This document shows positions 12,523 through 24,612 of a DNA stretch of 50,480 nt, in pieces. The notes beneath the pieces were generated by a model. The model was not told the origin of the DNA. It saw only the letters and a program-made list of their open reading frames with translations, and made no database searches. Each line of letters opens with the position of its first letter. Position 1 is the first letter of the stretch. Position numbers and translations under genes: made by a program. The stretch comes from Fomitopsis serialis (Eukaryota > Basidiomycota > Agaricomycetes > Polyporales > Fomitopsidaceae): positions 1 to 50,480 of the forward strand of contig NW_025955247.1 of NCBI RefSeq assembly GCF_022376445.1, in the 5' to 3' direction.

Positions 12523-13326
12523 CTATGCAGCAGACGCTGACGGCTTCGACGCGGGCTGCTCCGCCTGAGACTCGGACAGTGTCTGAGCGGTCGCCTCGGA
12601 GGTGTGGCCACCGACGGGGGAGTCGCCAGCAGGAGGTGCGACATCCTCCTCCTCGTCATCGTCATTCATGATGTCTACATTCTCAAGCTCAATATCGAAA
12701 TGAACGTGTCAGAGTGGTCATACGCACCTTCACCGTAGTGCTCCGGATGCTCCCTGAAGCAGTCCTGCATAGCCTTGAATTTTTCCACACAGTCGATACC
12801 CTTGGGCTCCTTCTCGGAGAAGACGAAGCACGAGAAAGCCTCGCGGAACTGCAAACCGCAAGGGCCGTGTGCCATTCCACCGAGACAAGGACAGTCCCAG
12901 TTGATTTCTCCAGTAACGGGGTTGTACGCGCCGCCGCCGCTCTCGGACTCTTCTTCGGCGTGCTCGCGCATGTCCGTTGGGTCAGTCAGAGACTCTTCTA
13001 GCGAGGCTTCCTCTGGGTCTGCCTGACGTGCGCCTGCCACGGCGTCGGGTGCATCTGCAACCTTAGCTCCTGCGGAGGCATGTTTCGAAGCTGGAGACAT
13101 TCAATTAGAATCTGACATTTCTACAACAAAAGGCGTGCGTACAAGTAGCCACTGAGTCCAGCGCAATCTTATCCCCTTGCAATGTTCTCCAAGCAAGATA
13201 TGTCGCGACCACCGCCGACCCTGCGACAACGGCACCGGCGCGGCTAGGACGTGAGGCTGCCGTTGAACGTGGCGCTGTGTGTAGACAGCGGCGGAGTGGT
13301 ACCTTTGCAGCGATTGTCCTGAACAT
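12523..13326 (-). CDS. MIA40: Mia40-type mitochondrial intermembrane-space import oxidoreductase
   Basis: Three exons, 13326-13143, 13090-12728 and 12674-12523, with introns of 52 and 53 nt, give exactly 232 aa. The N-terminus is basic and Ser/Arg-rich, like a mitochondrial presequence, followed by one hydrophobic segment at about 31-50 that would anchor the protein in the inner membrane. An acidic linker leads to the signature: a CPC redox pair at about C128/C130, then twin CX9C motifs ([11 protein letters not shown] and [11 protein letters not shown]). Mia40 uses the CPC pair to insert disulfides into Cys-rich proteins arriving through TOM, trapping them in the intermembrane space, and is reoxidised by Erv1. 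The tail is acidic and disordered. All six expected cysteines are present, so it should be functional. It converges on the F-box gene. Confidence 0.93.
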
Positions 13327-13756
13327 ATTTGCGTGTCACGAAGAGCAGGTAGCGTAGAAAGTGTGCGCAGACAGGATGAGGGTGGCGGCAAGGAACGCGA
13401 GTCTGTCCGGCCAAGCTTCGGCGACTTTCGAATTACCCAATCCCGGTTTCAGGCTTACCAAGCTAGTGATGAGTAACAAAAGGGTAAGTAAGCAGTGGTA
13501 AGCAACCACGCTGACCGTGTTCAAACGTTTCTTACTTGGTGTACTGGCGGTAACAACAGTATGTTATTGGTGTGTTACACATCGTTTCACTGTTACTTGC
13601 CACATCGGTGGGCAAGTTGCCACAACGCAGGTTCATCGACATCCTACAGATATTGCCATATATAGTTTGAGTCAGAAGCTTGTAACGAATAAGTACTAGC
13701 ATGTCAGTGAAAGTGAAGAGATCTATCATAACTTCCAGCTACATACTCTGTGCGCT

Positions 13757-13797
13757 TCCCCCTCCCCCCTCCTCCTCCTCCTCCTCCTCCTCCTCAG
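13757..13797 (+). repeat. (CCT)n microsatellite
   Basis: A run of C/T ends in about nine uninterrupted CCT units (13768-13795). It lies between the divergent MIA40 (-) and the 13980 gene (+), about 185 bases before the start of the latter. The pyrimidine tract may sit in the promoter or 5' UTR. Confidence 0.85.
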
Positions 13798-13979
13798 GTG
13801 ATGATCGAGATTCATGATAAATAGATACATACAACGATCATAGCAAACCGCGGCCATTCGAGCCACAACAATCATAACGTCTTCCGCCATCCGCGTTCAT
13901 CGAGTCAATTGTTGTTCACGAGTGTCGGGATCGCTCTAGTGTATCTCCCACCCTAAAAGAACAACAACACCAGTCCATC

Positions 13980-14742
13980 ATGCCTGCCTCTCGGACTTCC
14001 GCCCGCCCGTCGAGGATCGAAGCCCAACGCGAACAAGGACAGGGCTCCGCATCGCAACAGCGCCCTCGTTGTCTCAACAGGGGAGACGAGTATCTGATGG
14101 AACTCGTGCCAGGGTACAAGCCTAAAGCCGATGAAGAATTCAAAGAATTCTTGAGGGGCTTGGGGGGCGACAAGGCCACCGACGACAACATGCACGAATA
14201 CATCGAAGGATTCAACGCTGCCGTTGAGGATATCATTTAAGGACCGGGTGTAAATGTTATAGGGGTGAGTTCATCGTTACTCTCGTTGTCTGACGTGTTG
14301 AGATGTACTCACAACAATTATCGTGGGGCAGGCGAAGCCACAGCCTGACGACAGGAACGTATACATTGTGTCGATCCCGAACTCCGACCTCGTCATCCGT
14401 ATTTGGGACGGAGGCATGAGTGGGTACAGGGCGTTTTGTCTCGATTTCTTCGACACACGTCGACGCACCCCCGTCAACCTTCCCCCAGGCTTCTCGCTCT
14501 GGCCAAGTGTGGCTAATGCCCCGAGCGTGTTCACGATGGGAGGTCGACTCAGTTCATGGGAGAATGCGTTCGGCAAGCGAGGCAGGCAAATCCCCTTAGG
14601 AACGGAGAAATGGAGTGTTCCGGAGGGATCGTACATCACCCTCAAGAGGCGCAACCACCCAGAGTTCACCTTCGCCATCCCGGTGAGGCAGACACAGTAT
14701 CATGAAGCGATTGTGCAGCCCGTGCTTGGCGCCGATTATTAG
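13980..14742 (+). CDS. Two-exon gene of unknown function with an in-frame TAA
   Basis: Exon 1 opens at ATG 13980 and reads 86 codons to TAA at 14238-14240. A canonical intron (14265-14331, GTGAGT...GGGGCAG, 67 nt) follows 24 bases later. Exon 2 (14332-14742) then reads 136 codons to a stop. Ignoring the TAA, exon 1, its last 24 bases and exon 2 are all in one frame, giving about 231 residues. Either the TAA is a nonsense mutation, a read-through stop or a sequence error, or there are two products. Exon 2 (VYIVSIP, LVIRIWDGG, a long aromatic-rich stretch) looks like a compact beta-rich domain but I do not recognise the family. No signal peptide or membrane segment is visible. The 3' end converges on the MBL gene. 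Confidence 0.5.
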
Positions 14743-14938
14743 TGCCAACTTATCTTCTGTACACACTGAGCATCCTCTGTAACTACTTTACAACACCCTA
14801 TAGCGCGTATTCCCCTTCCGTATGAGATGGTGTACTCCTTGGTGGTGACTGCACTGTACAATCTATATTCCGCCCTGTACGTTACAGAGATACACAAATT
14901 CAGACTGGTGGTTCGACATCAGGGCAGACCTCTCTGGC

Positions 14939-16340
14939 TTATTGAACAGACGGAGGAAAGACGTGCTTTTCCGCTTCACGATCCCCAGTCACCTCAAACT
15001 TATGACCTACGCCGGCAGGGACACACCCCTCGCCCAGCGCATGCTCCAACGCTACCTTGGCCGCGAAACCACTGCAATGCATCGGCAGCACGTACGTTGG
15101 TGCCGGGCGCAGCTTGTTGGCCAGGAATTCCACCGTGGGCTCGATGCGTGGCACGAGGTCAGTCCCTGCAAGATGCAATCCACCGATGATCTGAAAGTGG
15201 TTCATCAGCTAATGGTCAGTATTTGGAGAAGACTTGTCGTACTGACCATATAGATCGGCCTCGAGAACTTCGCTACCGCATCCTTGACCACGTTGACTAT
15301 ACCAGCATGGGAGCAACTGCAAGGCAAAGATTGACTGTGAGCGTATGTTACAATTCACAGTGGTGCAAATGACACTCACGCAGAGAAGAGTACCAGCCCC
15401 TTACCGGCAACATCGATGGCAGCGTATCTTTCGTCCATGATATGCTGCGAATGGTCAGTCGCTCGGACGCAGCGGGACTCGACAGAGATCAAACCTCTTC
15501 GGGTACCCAATCCGTCTTTCCCTCTTGCTCGGTCCACCTCACCGCGCCGGGTAACCCTGTCTCGAACTCTGTCACCCTCGGGATCTCACCGCTGACCCAC
15601 ACCGTGCTACCCGCTACCGCATGCCCCTCCGCATGTGTCTCCGGCACACCGCCGAGCTGACGGATCTCGTCGAACGTCGGGTCATTGGGCATCCGTCCGA
15701 TGACCTTCCCCTGGACGGAGATGCCGCGCGCGACGGGGCGGTCTGGGTGCAGGTCGACGACGCACGGCGAGCGGCAGGCCTCCTGCGCGCGGATGCGAAG
15801 GAAAGAGAGCATCCCGCCGCTGTGATCGGCGTGCCAGTGCGAGAGGACGATCCGCTCGACCTTGTGCGTGTCGACCTGCAACGCGGCGACGTTCCGCGCG
15901 ATCGCGCGCGAGTCTGGGCCTGTGTCGAAGAGCGTGAAGTGCGCCGCCTCGCCCTCGATTTGCGTCTCCTGCGTGCGGTACCCATCAGCACTGGTACACC
16001 TGCAAGATTCAGGAGACGAACGATGAGAGCTGAGAACCCATGCGCGCCTACGGAGCGATGTTCAGAGAGTTGTACGACTAGATCTCGAAACACACTCACC
16101 GCAGCAGCAATTCTCCAGATCCACGAAAGGCGCCCCGGTGACATCGTCCACCGGAGGGTTATGTGAGAGGTGCTGCTTCATTTCATGGGTGAAGCCCGGA
16201 GGCAACTTCGTCATCCTGGCGCACGCGCATCAGCCATAGTCTAACCACCTGCGACTCGAGAGCACTGACCATTCTATGCAATTGTCAACGACGAAAGTCA
16301 CAGAGAACTTGTCAACGGATCTGAGAGGTAAGCTAGCCAT
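14939..16340 (-). CDS. MBL-fold metallo-hydrolase
   Basis: Seven exons (16340-16270, 16215-16100, 16047-16022, 15968-15495, 15444-15380, 15316-15247, 15190-14939) close in frame to 357 aa. Introns are 50-63 nt with good branch points. Exon 3 is a 26-nt micro-exon. The metal-binding motif SHWHADHSGG puts the first histidines near residue 115; CSHAG near 252-256 and GGLHLAG near 277-283 supply later ligands. Together with VDNCIEW at the start this resembles the COG1237-type metallo-beta-lactamase superfamily, often labelled by similarity to an archaeal pterin-related synthase. Members bind two metal ions and hydrolyse or transfer phosphate, ester or thioester groups; the substrate here is unknown. 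No signal peptide is seen, so it is probably cytosolic. It converges on the 13980 gene. Confidence 0.88.
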
Positions 16341-16842
16341 CGCGCGGATGTTTTTGGGAGGACTGGTGAACGAGAGTTCCTTATATCCTACGCGGGAGCT
16401 TTGCGCCGATGCTTAGCGTTTCAATGTCAGTCAGGAGTGTGCGAGACCCCTGTTTATGTAGATTGCCCATTCCGAATGAGCTGGAGTCTAACTTAGTTCT
16501 GGTCGGGCACCGCGTCATAGGAAACGTGATCGTTAGATAAGCAGCATGACCCTGCCGCCGTGTTTGAAAGTCCAAGCAGGAGGTGAGATCTTGAGAGCGC
16601 AGGGACAGGCAGCGTGCAGACAGCAACAAAGCAGGCTCTGCTCGCGAAGACATCAGGGCTAGCGTAAGTCATCAGTTGCCGGGAAATCATCGAGTATTTG
16701 CCACAAGCCCAGGCGGTTAGAGTACATGCATCCGTAGGATTGGCCATCCTCCGGAACAGACAAGCAAATAACGCAAAATTGTAAGAGTCGAAACTGACTA
16801 TGTCCGTCGAACAACTCTAGATGGAACCCACTGATATCACCA
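16341..16842. other. Intergenic spacer
   Basis: About 500 bases between two minus-strand genes. It should hold the 3' UTR of the membrane-protein gene and the promoter of the MBL gene. Short frames on the minus strand (for example 16381-16653) show no recognisable content. No TATA box or repeat stands out. Confidence 0.5.
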
Positions 16843-18557
16843 TTACGCCTTCCTGCAGAACAAGCCATCGTCATCAGCGGGGACGTCCAGCGAAACTACA
16901 TACAAACTCACCCCATGCCACCATAGCCCATGCCAGCGCCCTGCTCAGCAAGCTTGCGCTGACGGAACGCCTGCAAAAACCAGCGTAAACCCCCATGACA
17001 CGCGCGCACCAGTCGAAGCCGACTCACCCTACGATAGCGCATGCGCTCAAAGTGTTGGAACACGATCACAAGCAACATGGTCCCGGTGATGACGCAGAAG
17101 ACGATCAGGCCGACAGGAAGGATGAGAATGTGCCGGCCGGGGATGACGAAAGTCTTCGCCGCGTCGGACACGGCCGTCTTGGACACAGCGGCGGCGCTCG
17201 CCGACGAGGCAGCGCTCACGCTGGCAGCAGCACCGCCTGCCCCGTTGTTGATAGCGCCGACGGCACTGGTAGCAGAGGCTGCTGCGGTACCCTGCGTTGT
17301 CATGTGAGTACCAACCACATGGGGAAAGACATACTAAACACACCGTTGCGCTCGCGGCGACGGACGGGGCAGCGGTACCAGTAGCCAAGATAGCGGAGGA
17401 GTCGATGGAAGAAGTACCCTGCGCGATGGGAATGTGAGCGTCAATAAATTCTGATGTGGAAGCAGTCAACGAGCGCGGGCCACGATCATGCACTGCGCAA
17501 GACTGAACACTGTCGAAGACAACTCTCAGAACACACATGCCTATGCAAATTCTATGTCACTGTGGCTTCGTGGGGCTTTAGCTCGATACTGCAGCGGGCA
17601 ATCTGGAGACGATTTGTCGACTGCCAGACCCAGCACCTACAGGGTGTACCATGTCACAGTCGTCCGCGCCCGCCGTGCGAAGGCGGCGACACTAGTCACG
17701 CCCCACGCCGCTTTGAGTTACATTCGATGATATCGCCATGGCTTGCCAGATAAGGAGGAACCTCCGAGCGACGAACTTGAGACCCCTGCCTCATGTCAAA
17801 CCCTGGTAACAGAGCCTGACATGATTGGCCAAGCGATATAAAGCACGTGGTGGAACACATTCGGCGTAGTCAACCGGATGTGCCTCGTTTCTCGCCGGCA
17901 TGAAGTATTCATAATTCGAAGGTAATCGGACAGCAGGGTGCTGAGCAACGAGGCCTCATCGTTCTTGAGTCAACAGCACCTCATGGGCTCCGGGGAGCAC
18001 TTCGCAGTCAATACCATGAGCAGTGACTTTCCGGCGATAGCACAATTCGGGGCAGTGGCCCGATACTCGCTGAAACGAGACGACATTAATCGGCAGAGTA
18101 CTCACAACAACGACGATGGCAGGAGGTCCAGTGGCAGCCGGAGGAGCAGAGGCAGCCGGAGGAGCAGAGGCAGCTGGAGGAGCAGAGGCAGCTGGAGGAG
18201 CAGAGGGAGCAGCCGCTGCGCCGGAGCCACCAGACGAGGAACTGATGGCAGACAATGTGCATGACTTGACTTCCTGGTAGTTACCGTCCGGGTTCGGGGT
18301 GAGCGTAATCTGGCAGGTCTCCAGCATGGGACCACTTGGCCTGCGATGCATTGCGGAGCATGAGCGCGAGGTTAGAACGCAACAAGGCTCTCCACGTACA
18401 TCTGGATAGTCTCGGTCGTCGTAACCATAGTCGGGGTAGCTGCCTGGCGCGGCGCCATCAGGATACGGTCGGGCCCGACAGGTGCGCCATTGACGAAGCC
18501 AGAGAAGGACAAGGAGAGGAGGCAGACGAGGAATGCTGTTGCGGGTGAGCCGAGCAT
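16843..18557 (-). CDS. Predicted single-pass type I membrane protein with Ala/Pro/Ser-rich ectodomain
   Basis: Joining exons 18557-18400, 18340-18106, 17418-17344, 17291-17028, 16970-16912 and 16852-16843 gives 266 aa in frame. There is a signal peptide (MLGSPATAFLVCLLSLSF), then a short ectodomain with two Cys-containing motifs (ETCQITLT and VKSCTL). A linker with four SAPPAA-like repeats and a Ser/Ala-rich stretch follow. One membrane helix (LILPVGLIVFCVITGTMLL) leads to a basic cytosolic tail ending GMGYGGMGKA. The weak point is the 682-nt gap between exons 2 and 3: phase matches and a strong GTGAGT donor is present, but this could be two genes (18557 to about 17956, and about 17538 to 16843). 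If the last donor is unused the protein ends two residues earlier. Function unknown; the layout recalls small fungal cell-surface proteins. Confidence 0.55.
18133..18204 (-). repeat. Four tandem 18-nt units inside the membrane-protein gene
   Basis: Four consecutive 18-base units (18133-18150, 18151-18168, 18169-18186, 18187-18204) differ only by one C/T site. On the coding strand they give the six-residue repeat SAPPAA in the extracellular linker. The near identity suggests recent expansion and likely length variation between strains. Confidence 0.9.
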
Positions 18558-19329
18558 CTTGGAACGAGGTTCGAGGTGATAATGGGCTGAGTAGGTGCAA
18601 ATGAGCGGAGACTGGCTCCTGCGTTCGACACTAGGACGGCGGAAGGAAGACAAGGAATGGACAAGCCCCCAGGGCAGAAAGGGTATCGACCCAGAAGTGA
18701 CGGGAGAGAAAGAGATCGAGGAGGAGGAAGAGGACGAGGATGGGAACGCGACCCAATTATCCGGGCTATTTGCACAAGCCAAGTTTATGTGTTGTGCGCT
18801 ACTTGCCTCATCTTAGATTCCTGAGATCGAATGCCGATTGTAGACCATTGCGGGATGTGAAGCTACAATAGCATCTGAGCCTTCCAATTTATACTCCGAT
18901 TACCGGCAGCGAGAGATGCAACCGGCAACTGCCAAGGCATCCGTCGCAACCGAACGGTCGAGATTCGACTGCGGACCGCCTCCGTCAACGGAAGACATCC
19001 CCGGCGTGATGGACCACTGGTCACCGATAGTGACCATAGAACGAGTGGGATGACGGATTGACAGGCGCAGTGACTGTTTGCGCCATCTGATAACTTAGTT
19101 GAAAGGGCCGAACACCCTCAGGTTGTACGCCCAAGGCCAACTTGAAGTCTCAATACCAAGGATGAAAAGTATGTTTGCACGACAGCATTGAATATAGTAA
19201 CACAGCCAACGACATGTAACATAACGTCAATCACGGCTCCCCGTATCAGAGGATTACAGAGGCATTGTTCGGCGGAACGCACATACGGGCTAATGGCAGG
19301 AGCTCATCAATCCAAAGGCATCGCCGCCG
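18558..19329. other. Intergenic region upstream of the membrane-protein gene
   Basis: About 770 bases between two minus-strand genes, expected to contain the promoter of the membrane-protein gene and the 3' UTR of the ATPase. A purine-rich plus-strand stretch lies at 18650-18745 and no gene is supported. Confidence 0.5.
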
Positions 19330-22300
19330 TCATCGCATGCCTCCCTCCACAGCTTTGTACATCTTACCGTTCTTCACACGTTGGTGCTGACGAAATTCCA
19401 TGAGATACCCGACCATCCTTGAGACGGCCTGAGTCGCCCACTGCTCGTACGCCATGGACAGCGCGATGTTGACAATGACCATGACCAGGATAGATGTTCG
19501 TGCAGAGGGTGGGAGCGGAACGAGCTCCAACAGGCTGGCGACCGGACGGGGAGGGGATAACAAGACGAGCATGTTGAACAGCGACAGAACGATGATGGAC
19601 ATCATGAGGAGACCTGTGACGGTGCATCAGCTATGGCCGCTCGGACAAGCAGCAATAGATCAATCACCATTTGTCCACATTGGCCGGCGGTAAGGAGGCC
19701 CGATACTGAAGACTGCTGCCACCAGGATGTACTGGAAACACGATACCAGGAACAGCGTGGAGTTCTCAAAGTTGGTCGCCTCCAACTTGTTGTCATCTGC
19801 GCTTGGGTCATTCGGAGGTGGCGGTTGATACCTGTCATGCACTGGTGAGCATGGGACGCGCAAGTCAGACTGATAAGACGTACCATTCCTGTCGTCGTAC
19901 CCAAATGAATGCCCAGAATTGTAATGTCGACGTGATGATGATTTGACCAGCGAGGCTCGAGAGTACCTTCTTGGAAACTAGGCTGGCGGTCGGACGCTTG
20001 GGGTGTATTTTCGGGAAGGGTGCGGTGCGACCCACTGAGGCGGTGTCAGGGCAGAACAGTGGACTTTTCTGACCCGGACTCACTGGTGACAGCGATGGGT
20101 ATGATGATGAACAGGTCGATGTACAGAAACTGAAAGCATTATGAGCAGCCAATCAAGTTGCATTCATGAAGAGCGTACCTGGAAATCACCCAGAGACGAT
20201 GCGAAGGAGTATAGCAATGTGATCGTGGTGAACTGGATCAGCGAATACAGTGCCCTTCACAATCACATCAGAAACCAATCTTCGACAACTAAACCCAACA
20301 CTCACATATACTTGAAGCAGCTGAAGCTCGTCACGAGGGCTGCGCGCCCCTCCTTGATCACTTCGAGCACGCAGTTAATATCAGGTGTCCGACTTGTGAA
20401 CGGCGCAGCCACAGAGGCTTCCGCCTCCGATAGCGACAATCCAACGTCCGCTGCCTTGAGCGCAGCACAGTCGTTTGCACCATCTCCGCACATCAGGACG
20501 GTGTATCCCAGCCCTTGCAAGCGCTCGACAACCTCATTCTTTTCGTCCGGCGACATCCTTGCATAAACCTGACACTTGACGAGCATCTGGGAAGACGATA
20601 TGTGTGAGACTGGATGTCTCAGAGAGTGATGGATGGCAGGCTTACGCGCTGAAGTGTCTCTAAAGGCGCATGATTCACCATCCAGCGAAACACGTCTCCG
20701 GAAATGGCAAGTGTATAATCGTGGAAGTCAAGCTCGTCCTCGTCGACGGTATGATGCGCAGGAGGAGGTAGAGGCTTGAGGCTGTAGTCGTCAAGCTCCC
20801 AAGCAACGTCATCCGTACATGGCCACCTCAGCTTCGACAAAGGCGTGCTCGCATTGCCTGGTGCATGTCAATACGGGTGCTGTCCAGTTCAACGGCTTTC
20901 TTACCTCGGATGAATACTGGAGAGAAGACATGTGCAGCGGGATTGATGAGGCCGCATTCCCTAGCTACGCTCACAGCAGTTAGTGGATTGTCGCCCGTGA
21001 TCATCCTGCATGCGAAGTGCGCAGCACGCAGAGCCTGTATGGCTGGCGTCGTCCCGGGTTTCAACTTGTTTTCGAAAATGACTAGACCAAGGAAGCGGAG
21101 GCCGGACTCAGCTTGCTCACTGTCTCGCACGTCAAAATCGGTGAATGAGTTTGACTGTTATTGAAGCGTACCGCTTCAGCTTCTGAGCTTTCAGCCACGT
21201 CAACGCTTCCACGCTCTTCCCCGCGATGGCAATGACTCGATATCCACGTTGTGTGTAGTAAGACAGGAGGTCCTCGTAGTCTTGCGGGACTGGATGATTA
21301 TGTGAGGTTGCGACCCACCGATGACCGGAGAACGTTGACTTACAGGAGTCCTTGTCACAGATGTCTGCCATGACCTCCGGAGCCCCTTTGACATAGATCT
21401 CCATACTATGGCTCTTGAGCCGCTTGACAACGACGCTCATCCTGCGCAGAGCAGAGACGAATTCGAAGGCGCGAATAACACCCAGTTCAAGGAAGTGCGC
21501 ATGCTATCTCTCAGTCAACCTGTGTAATTGCCGACGAGCAGGTGTGATAGAGCATACCCTGCCGCCTTTAAGCGCGTCTTCAACCCTGAATTGAGCGCTC
21601 CCAGGTGGTCGCACCACTGTCTGCACCAGAGCAGCCGGGCGGTCGCCTCCAGCACGACTCTTGATGACACCGGTACCAGCGAGATCTCCTTCCTCTAGTG
21701 TCCACTTCGTGAATTCGAACATCTTAACGTCAAGCGGGTCTCCGATGACCTCGCCGTTGACTTTCTTCAGAGAATGGCAGGTCGCCAGCGCGTAGAGGAA
21801 ATTCGCCTTATGCTGACTGTAGGGCAAGTCGTGGATGTCCTCGAGGAGCTCGCCGAAGCTGTCCGTATTTCGCTCGATGGCGCGCACGCCGAGGATATCG
21901 AGTCCATCTTCCGTGAGCGTGCCAGTCTTGTCGAAGCAGCAGACGTTGATCTGCCCGGCGACATTAACGCGGCTTGGGGAGATGCAGAAGATGCCCAGCT
22001 TTCGAAGTCGGCTGATTGCGAAGCTGGTGCCAATGGAGAGCGTGGCGGGAAGAGCAGGAGGTACGACCACGGTGATGAGATCTAGCGCTCGAATGAGTAT
22101 GGTATGCCACGGAACCTTTGAACGGACTTAGTTCGCGCGTCATGACAACAGAAGAGAATGACTACACGCACTCCTAGCCTGACGAACTGAACGGCACTTG
22201 CACAGAAGCCCAACCCAGCGACGCCCGTCAATACCAATATGAACCTTATGGAGTCTCGATAGAACTTGAAGCCCATGGGCTTGGGGAACAACATAGATCG

Positions 22301-24612
22301 GACCAGGGCTCCCTTCGTAGTGTTGAACCCTAAGTGACATGTTAACATATAGTGGTAAGATGGAACGCGCCTCAGAGCTTACCGGTCCTCACCACGAGCC
22401 CTAGAGCTGGTGTCCTGAGGCTTCCATCAGCAGCCAGAGAACCTCTCACACGGACGACGCGGGTCCCTGCATAGAGGAAGCTCTTCGCGCTATCGCCACT
22501 GACGTCCCTGTCGTCCTTGTACCTAGCAAGGTCTGCATCCTTGACGGGTACCTTTCCTACAGGGACACTCTCTCCCGTGAGCATACTCTCGTTGACGATG
22601 GCATCACCCGACAAAAGGAACATGTCAGCGGGCAAAACAGACAATGGAGGATCGATCAAGTTGACAATATCTCCAGAAACGAGGGTTGACGACTCTCGCT
22701 CAATCCCTGCAAAGCAAAGGGGTCAGTGCAAATATTGAAAGAACCCACGGAAACCTTACATCCATTGTCTACGTAGACATTGACGGGACACGAGAATCTA
22801 GACATTTCTCGCATGCGAGCAATAGTCTAAAAGTAGGTCAGTGTGTGAGTGATGGGTGCCGCGGGGTACTCGCCTTCTTCGTCTCGACAAGAGTGGTCGT
22901 GATACTGATGGCCGATATCAAGAGGATGCAGAACGCGTAATAGTAGTAATCATCCAAGGACCACAGAATGATACTAGCAATTTGGAATACATAGAATGGG
23001 TGGATGACCTGTTCGCTTGCTCAGCCTCTGAGGACCGCCAAGGGCATAGGTGTACACGTACCTCCTCAATTAGTAGGGCAATCGTGGATTTCCCTTCTAT
23101 CTCTATGGCGTTGAGCCCGAACAGTGTACGTCGCTGGGTTTGGACTTCCATGGTTAACCCATGTTGAACAGAGCTGACACCCGTCCAGTCTGGATCTCGC
23201 CAATCTCTGATACAAGATTGTCAACTCTTATATTGTAGCAATACACCTGAGCGAGTACGTACTTCACAGGGGAAAACAACCCCGTCCGAGGATCTAGCGC
23301 AAATCGAGTATACCGATAATCCACGACTAGAAGAGTATCAAGTTTCTGCGAAACATCGCCGTTTCCGTTCTGGATCTGAGTACGCGAAGGCCGCCTTGAC
23401 AGCGGCAGGCGGGCAGCGGGGTCGACCAGCGAGGGGAATACTGTCGAAAGGTCGTACGGGTAGTCTAGTGTTTGTAGTTGTATTAAGGCAAGATCTCTGT
23501 ATACAGTCTTTGATCCATTGGCACTATGAACGTCGAGAAGCCAGTAGTACACGCACCTCAGCGACAACAAAACCATTTTGCGCGTCTTTGAAAGCCTTCT
23601 CGTGGGCGACCCAACGCAGCCACAATCGAGGGAACCAGTGTCCGAGCAACGCTAATATACCGCAGGTCAAAATGCAGCAGGCTCTCCAAGCCCACTGGTT
23701 CCATGCGACAATTTCGAATCCAATGAAGCGTATGTCAGTGTCTTCGTCCGCAAGGTGGATAATTTGTCTGCTAGGCGGCCCGGGAGGTGGGGGCTCCAGT
23801 ACCTCAAAGTCGCCTATCTCTAGTCTGGTCTCCCCACCGAAGATATCGTCACCAGCAAGTAGAGGTAGTCCAGGTCCGCCGCTCGGCGATGGGGGATACG
23901 AGCCAAAGTCAAGCTCGCTATCGCTGGCCATTGCACGCAGTTCATCGACATCCTCGGAGCCTTCGCTTTCATCTTCCTCCCCAGACGAGTAGCCCCACCT
24001 GCTGTCCCCCTCATCCCCCGATTCGACCGCGTAGTCTGAACTAGCCTCGGAGCGCCTGCTGCTGTGTCGCCGGAGTAGTCTCGTTCTGGATGTACGGCTC
24101 GCAATTGACGGACGGCGACTACGAGGTGGTGATTCAATGACCGTAGCATTCCTCGTGAACATGCTTGCGATGTTCTCGAGGACGCCGTGCTTCTGCGGTG
24201 GGGGAGAAGAAGGCCTGCTGGCACGCCTCCTGGCCATACCATGGCTCTCTGGCTCACCGTCGTCTTCTCCTGCAGAGTGGTCGTCACCAAAATCAACGGA
24301 GCCATACGAAGTCTTGCTGGGGCTACGATGCAGACTGGTCCTGGAACGGCTCCCACCGCCATCCTCGCTTCCCCTGCGCGACCTCGATGTTCGAGACCAA
24401 GCGTCGCTGCTTCGCCGGTGGTCTAGGGACATCCTCGAGGCACTGCTGGGATTCACACAGTGGCCCGGTCCGTCGAACATTGTGCCTTCGCCATCTGCTC
24501 CATATCTAGAGTCTCGTCTTCCTCTCGCGCTTGCCGTTAAGGCTTGTTGGATGTCGATGGCCGAGGCACCTTCAGTATAGTCATGGCGCTCATTGCCTCC
24601 AGATGATGCCAT
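19330..24612 (-). CDS. YPK9: P5B-type P-ATPase, Ypk9/ATP13A2 family
   Basis: Eighteen exons close in frame to 1464 aa, close to the ~1470 of yeast Ypk9: 24612-23557, 23507-23263, 23206-23062, 23008-22874, 22826-22760, 22706-22383, 22329-22172, 22115-21558, 21503-21344, 21289-21172, 21119-20905, 20857-20646, 20586-20306, 20254-20179, 20129-20084, 20034-19884, 19831-19668 and 19613-19330. The first ~290 residues are Ser/Arg-rich and acidic, then come membrane segments. Signatures: LTGESVPV (actuator loop), PPALP near 729 in membrane helix 4 (P5B type; P5A has PPELP), [13 protein letters not shown] with phosphorylated Asp near 772, KGAPE, TGDNPLT and [12 protein letters not shown]5B pumps sit in vacuole or late endosome membranes and export polyamines to the cytosol, protecting against metal and polyamine stress. 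All catalytic residues are present. One intron (22827-22873) uses a GC donor. Confidence 0.94.

Noticed and set aside
15614..16166. Long frames on both strands (176 and 181 codons) over the MBL gene
   Set aside because: They run through introns of the MBL gene and shift its frame; the catalytic motif lies in the spliced model instead.
17938..18264. Plus-strand frame rich in Ser-Arg repeats (RS-domain look)
   Set aside because: It is the antisense of the SAPPAA tandem repeat in the membrane-protein gene; the RS pattern is a by-product of the 18-nt unit.
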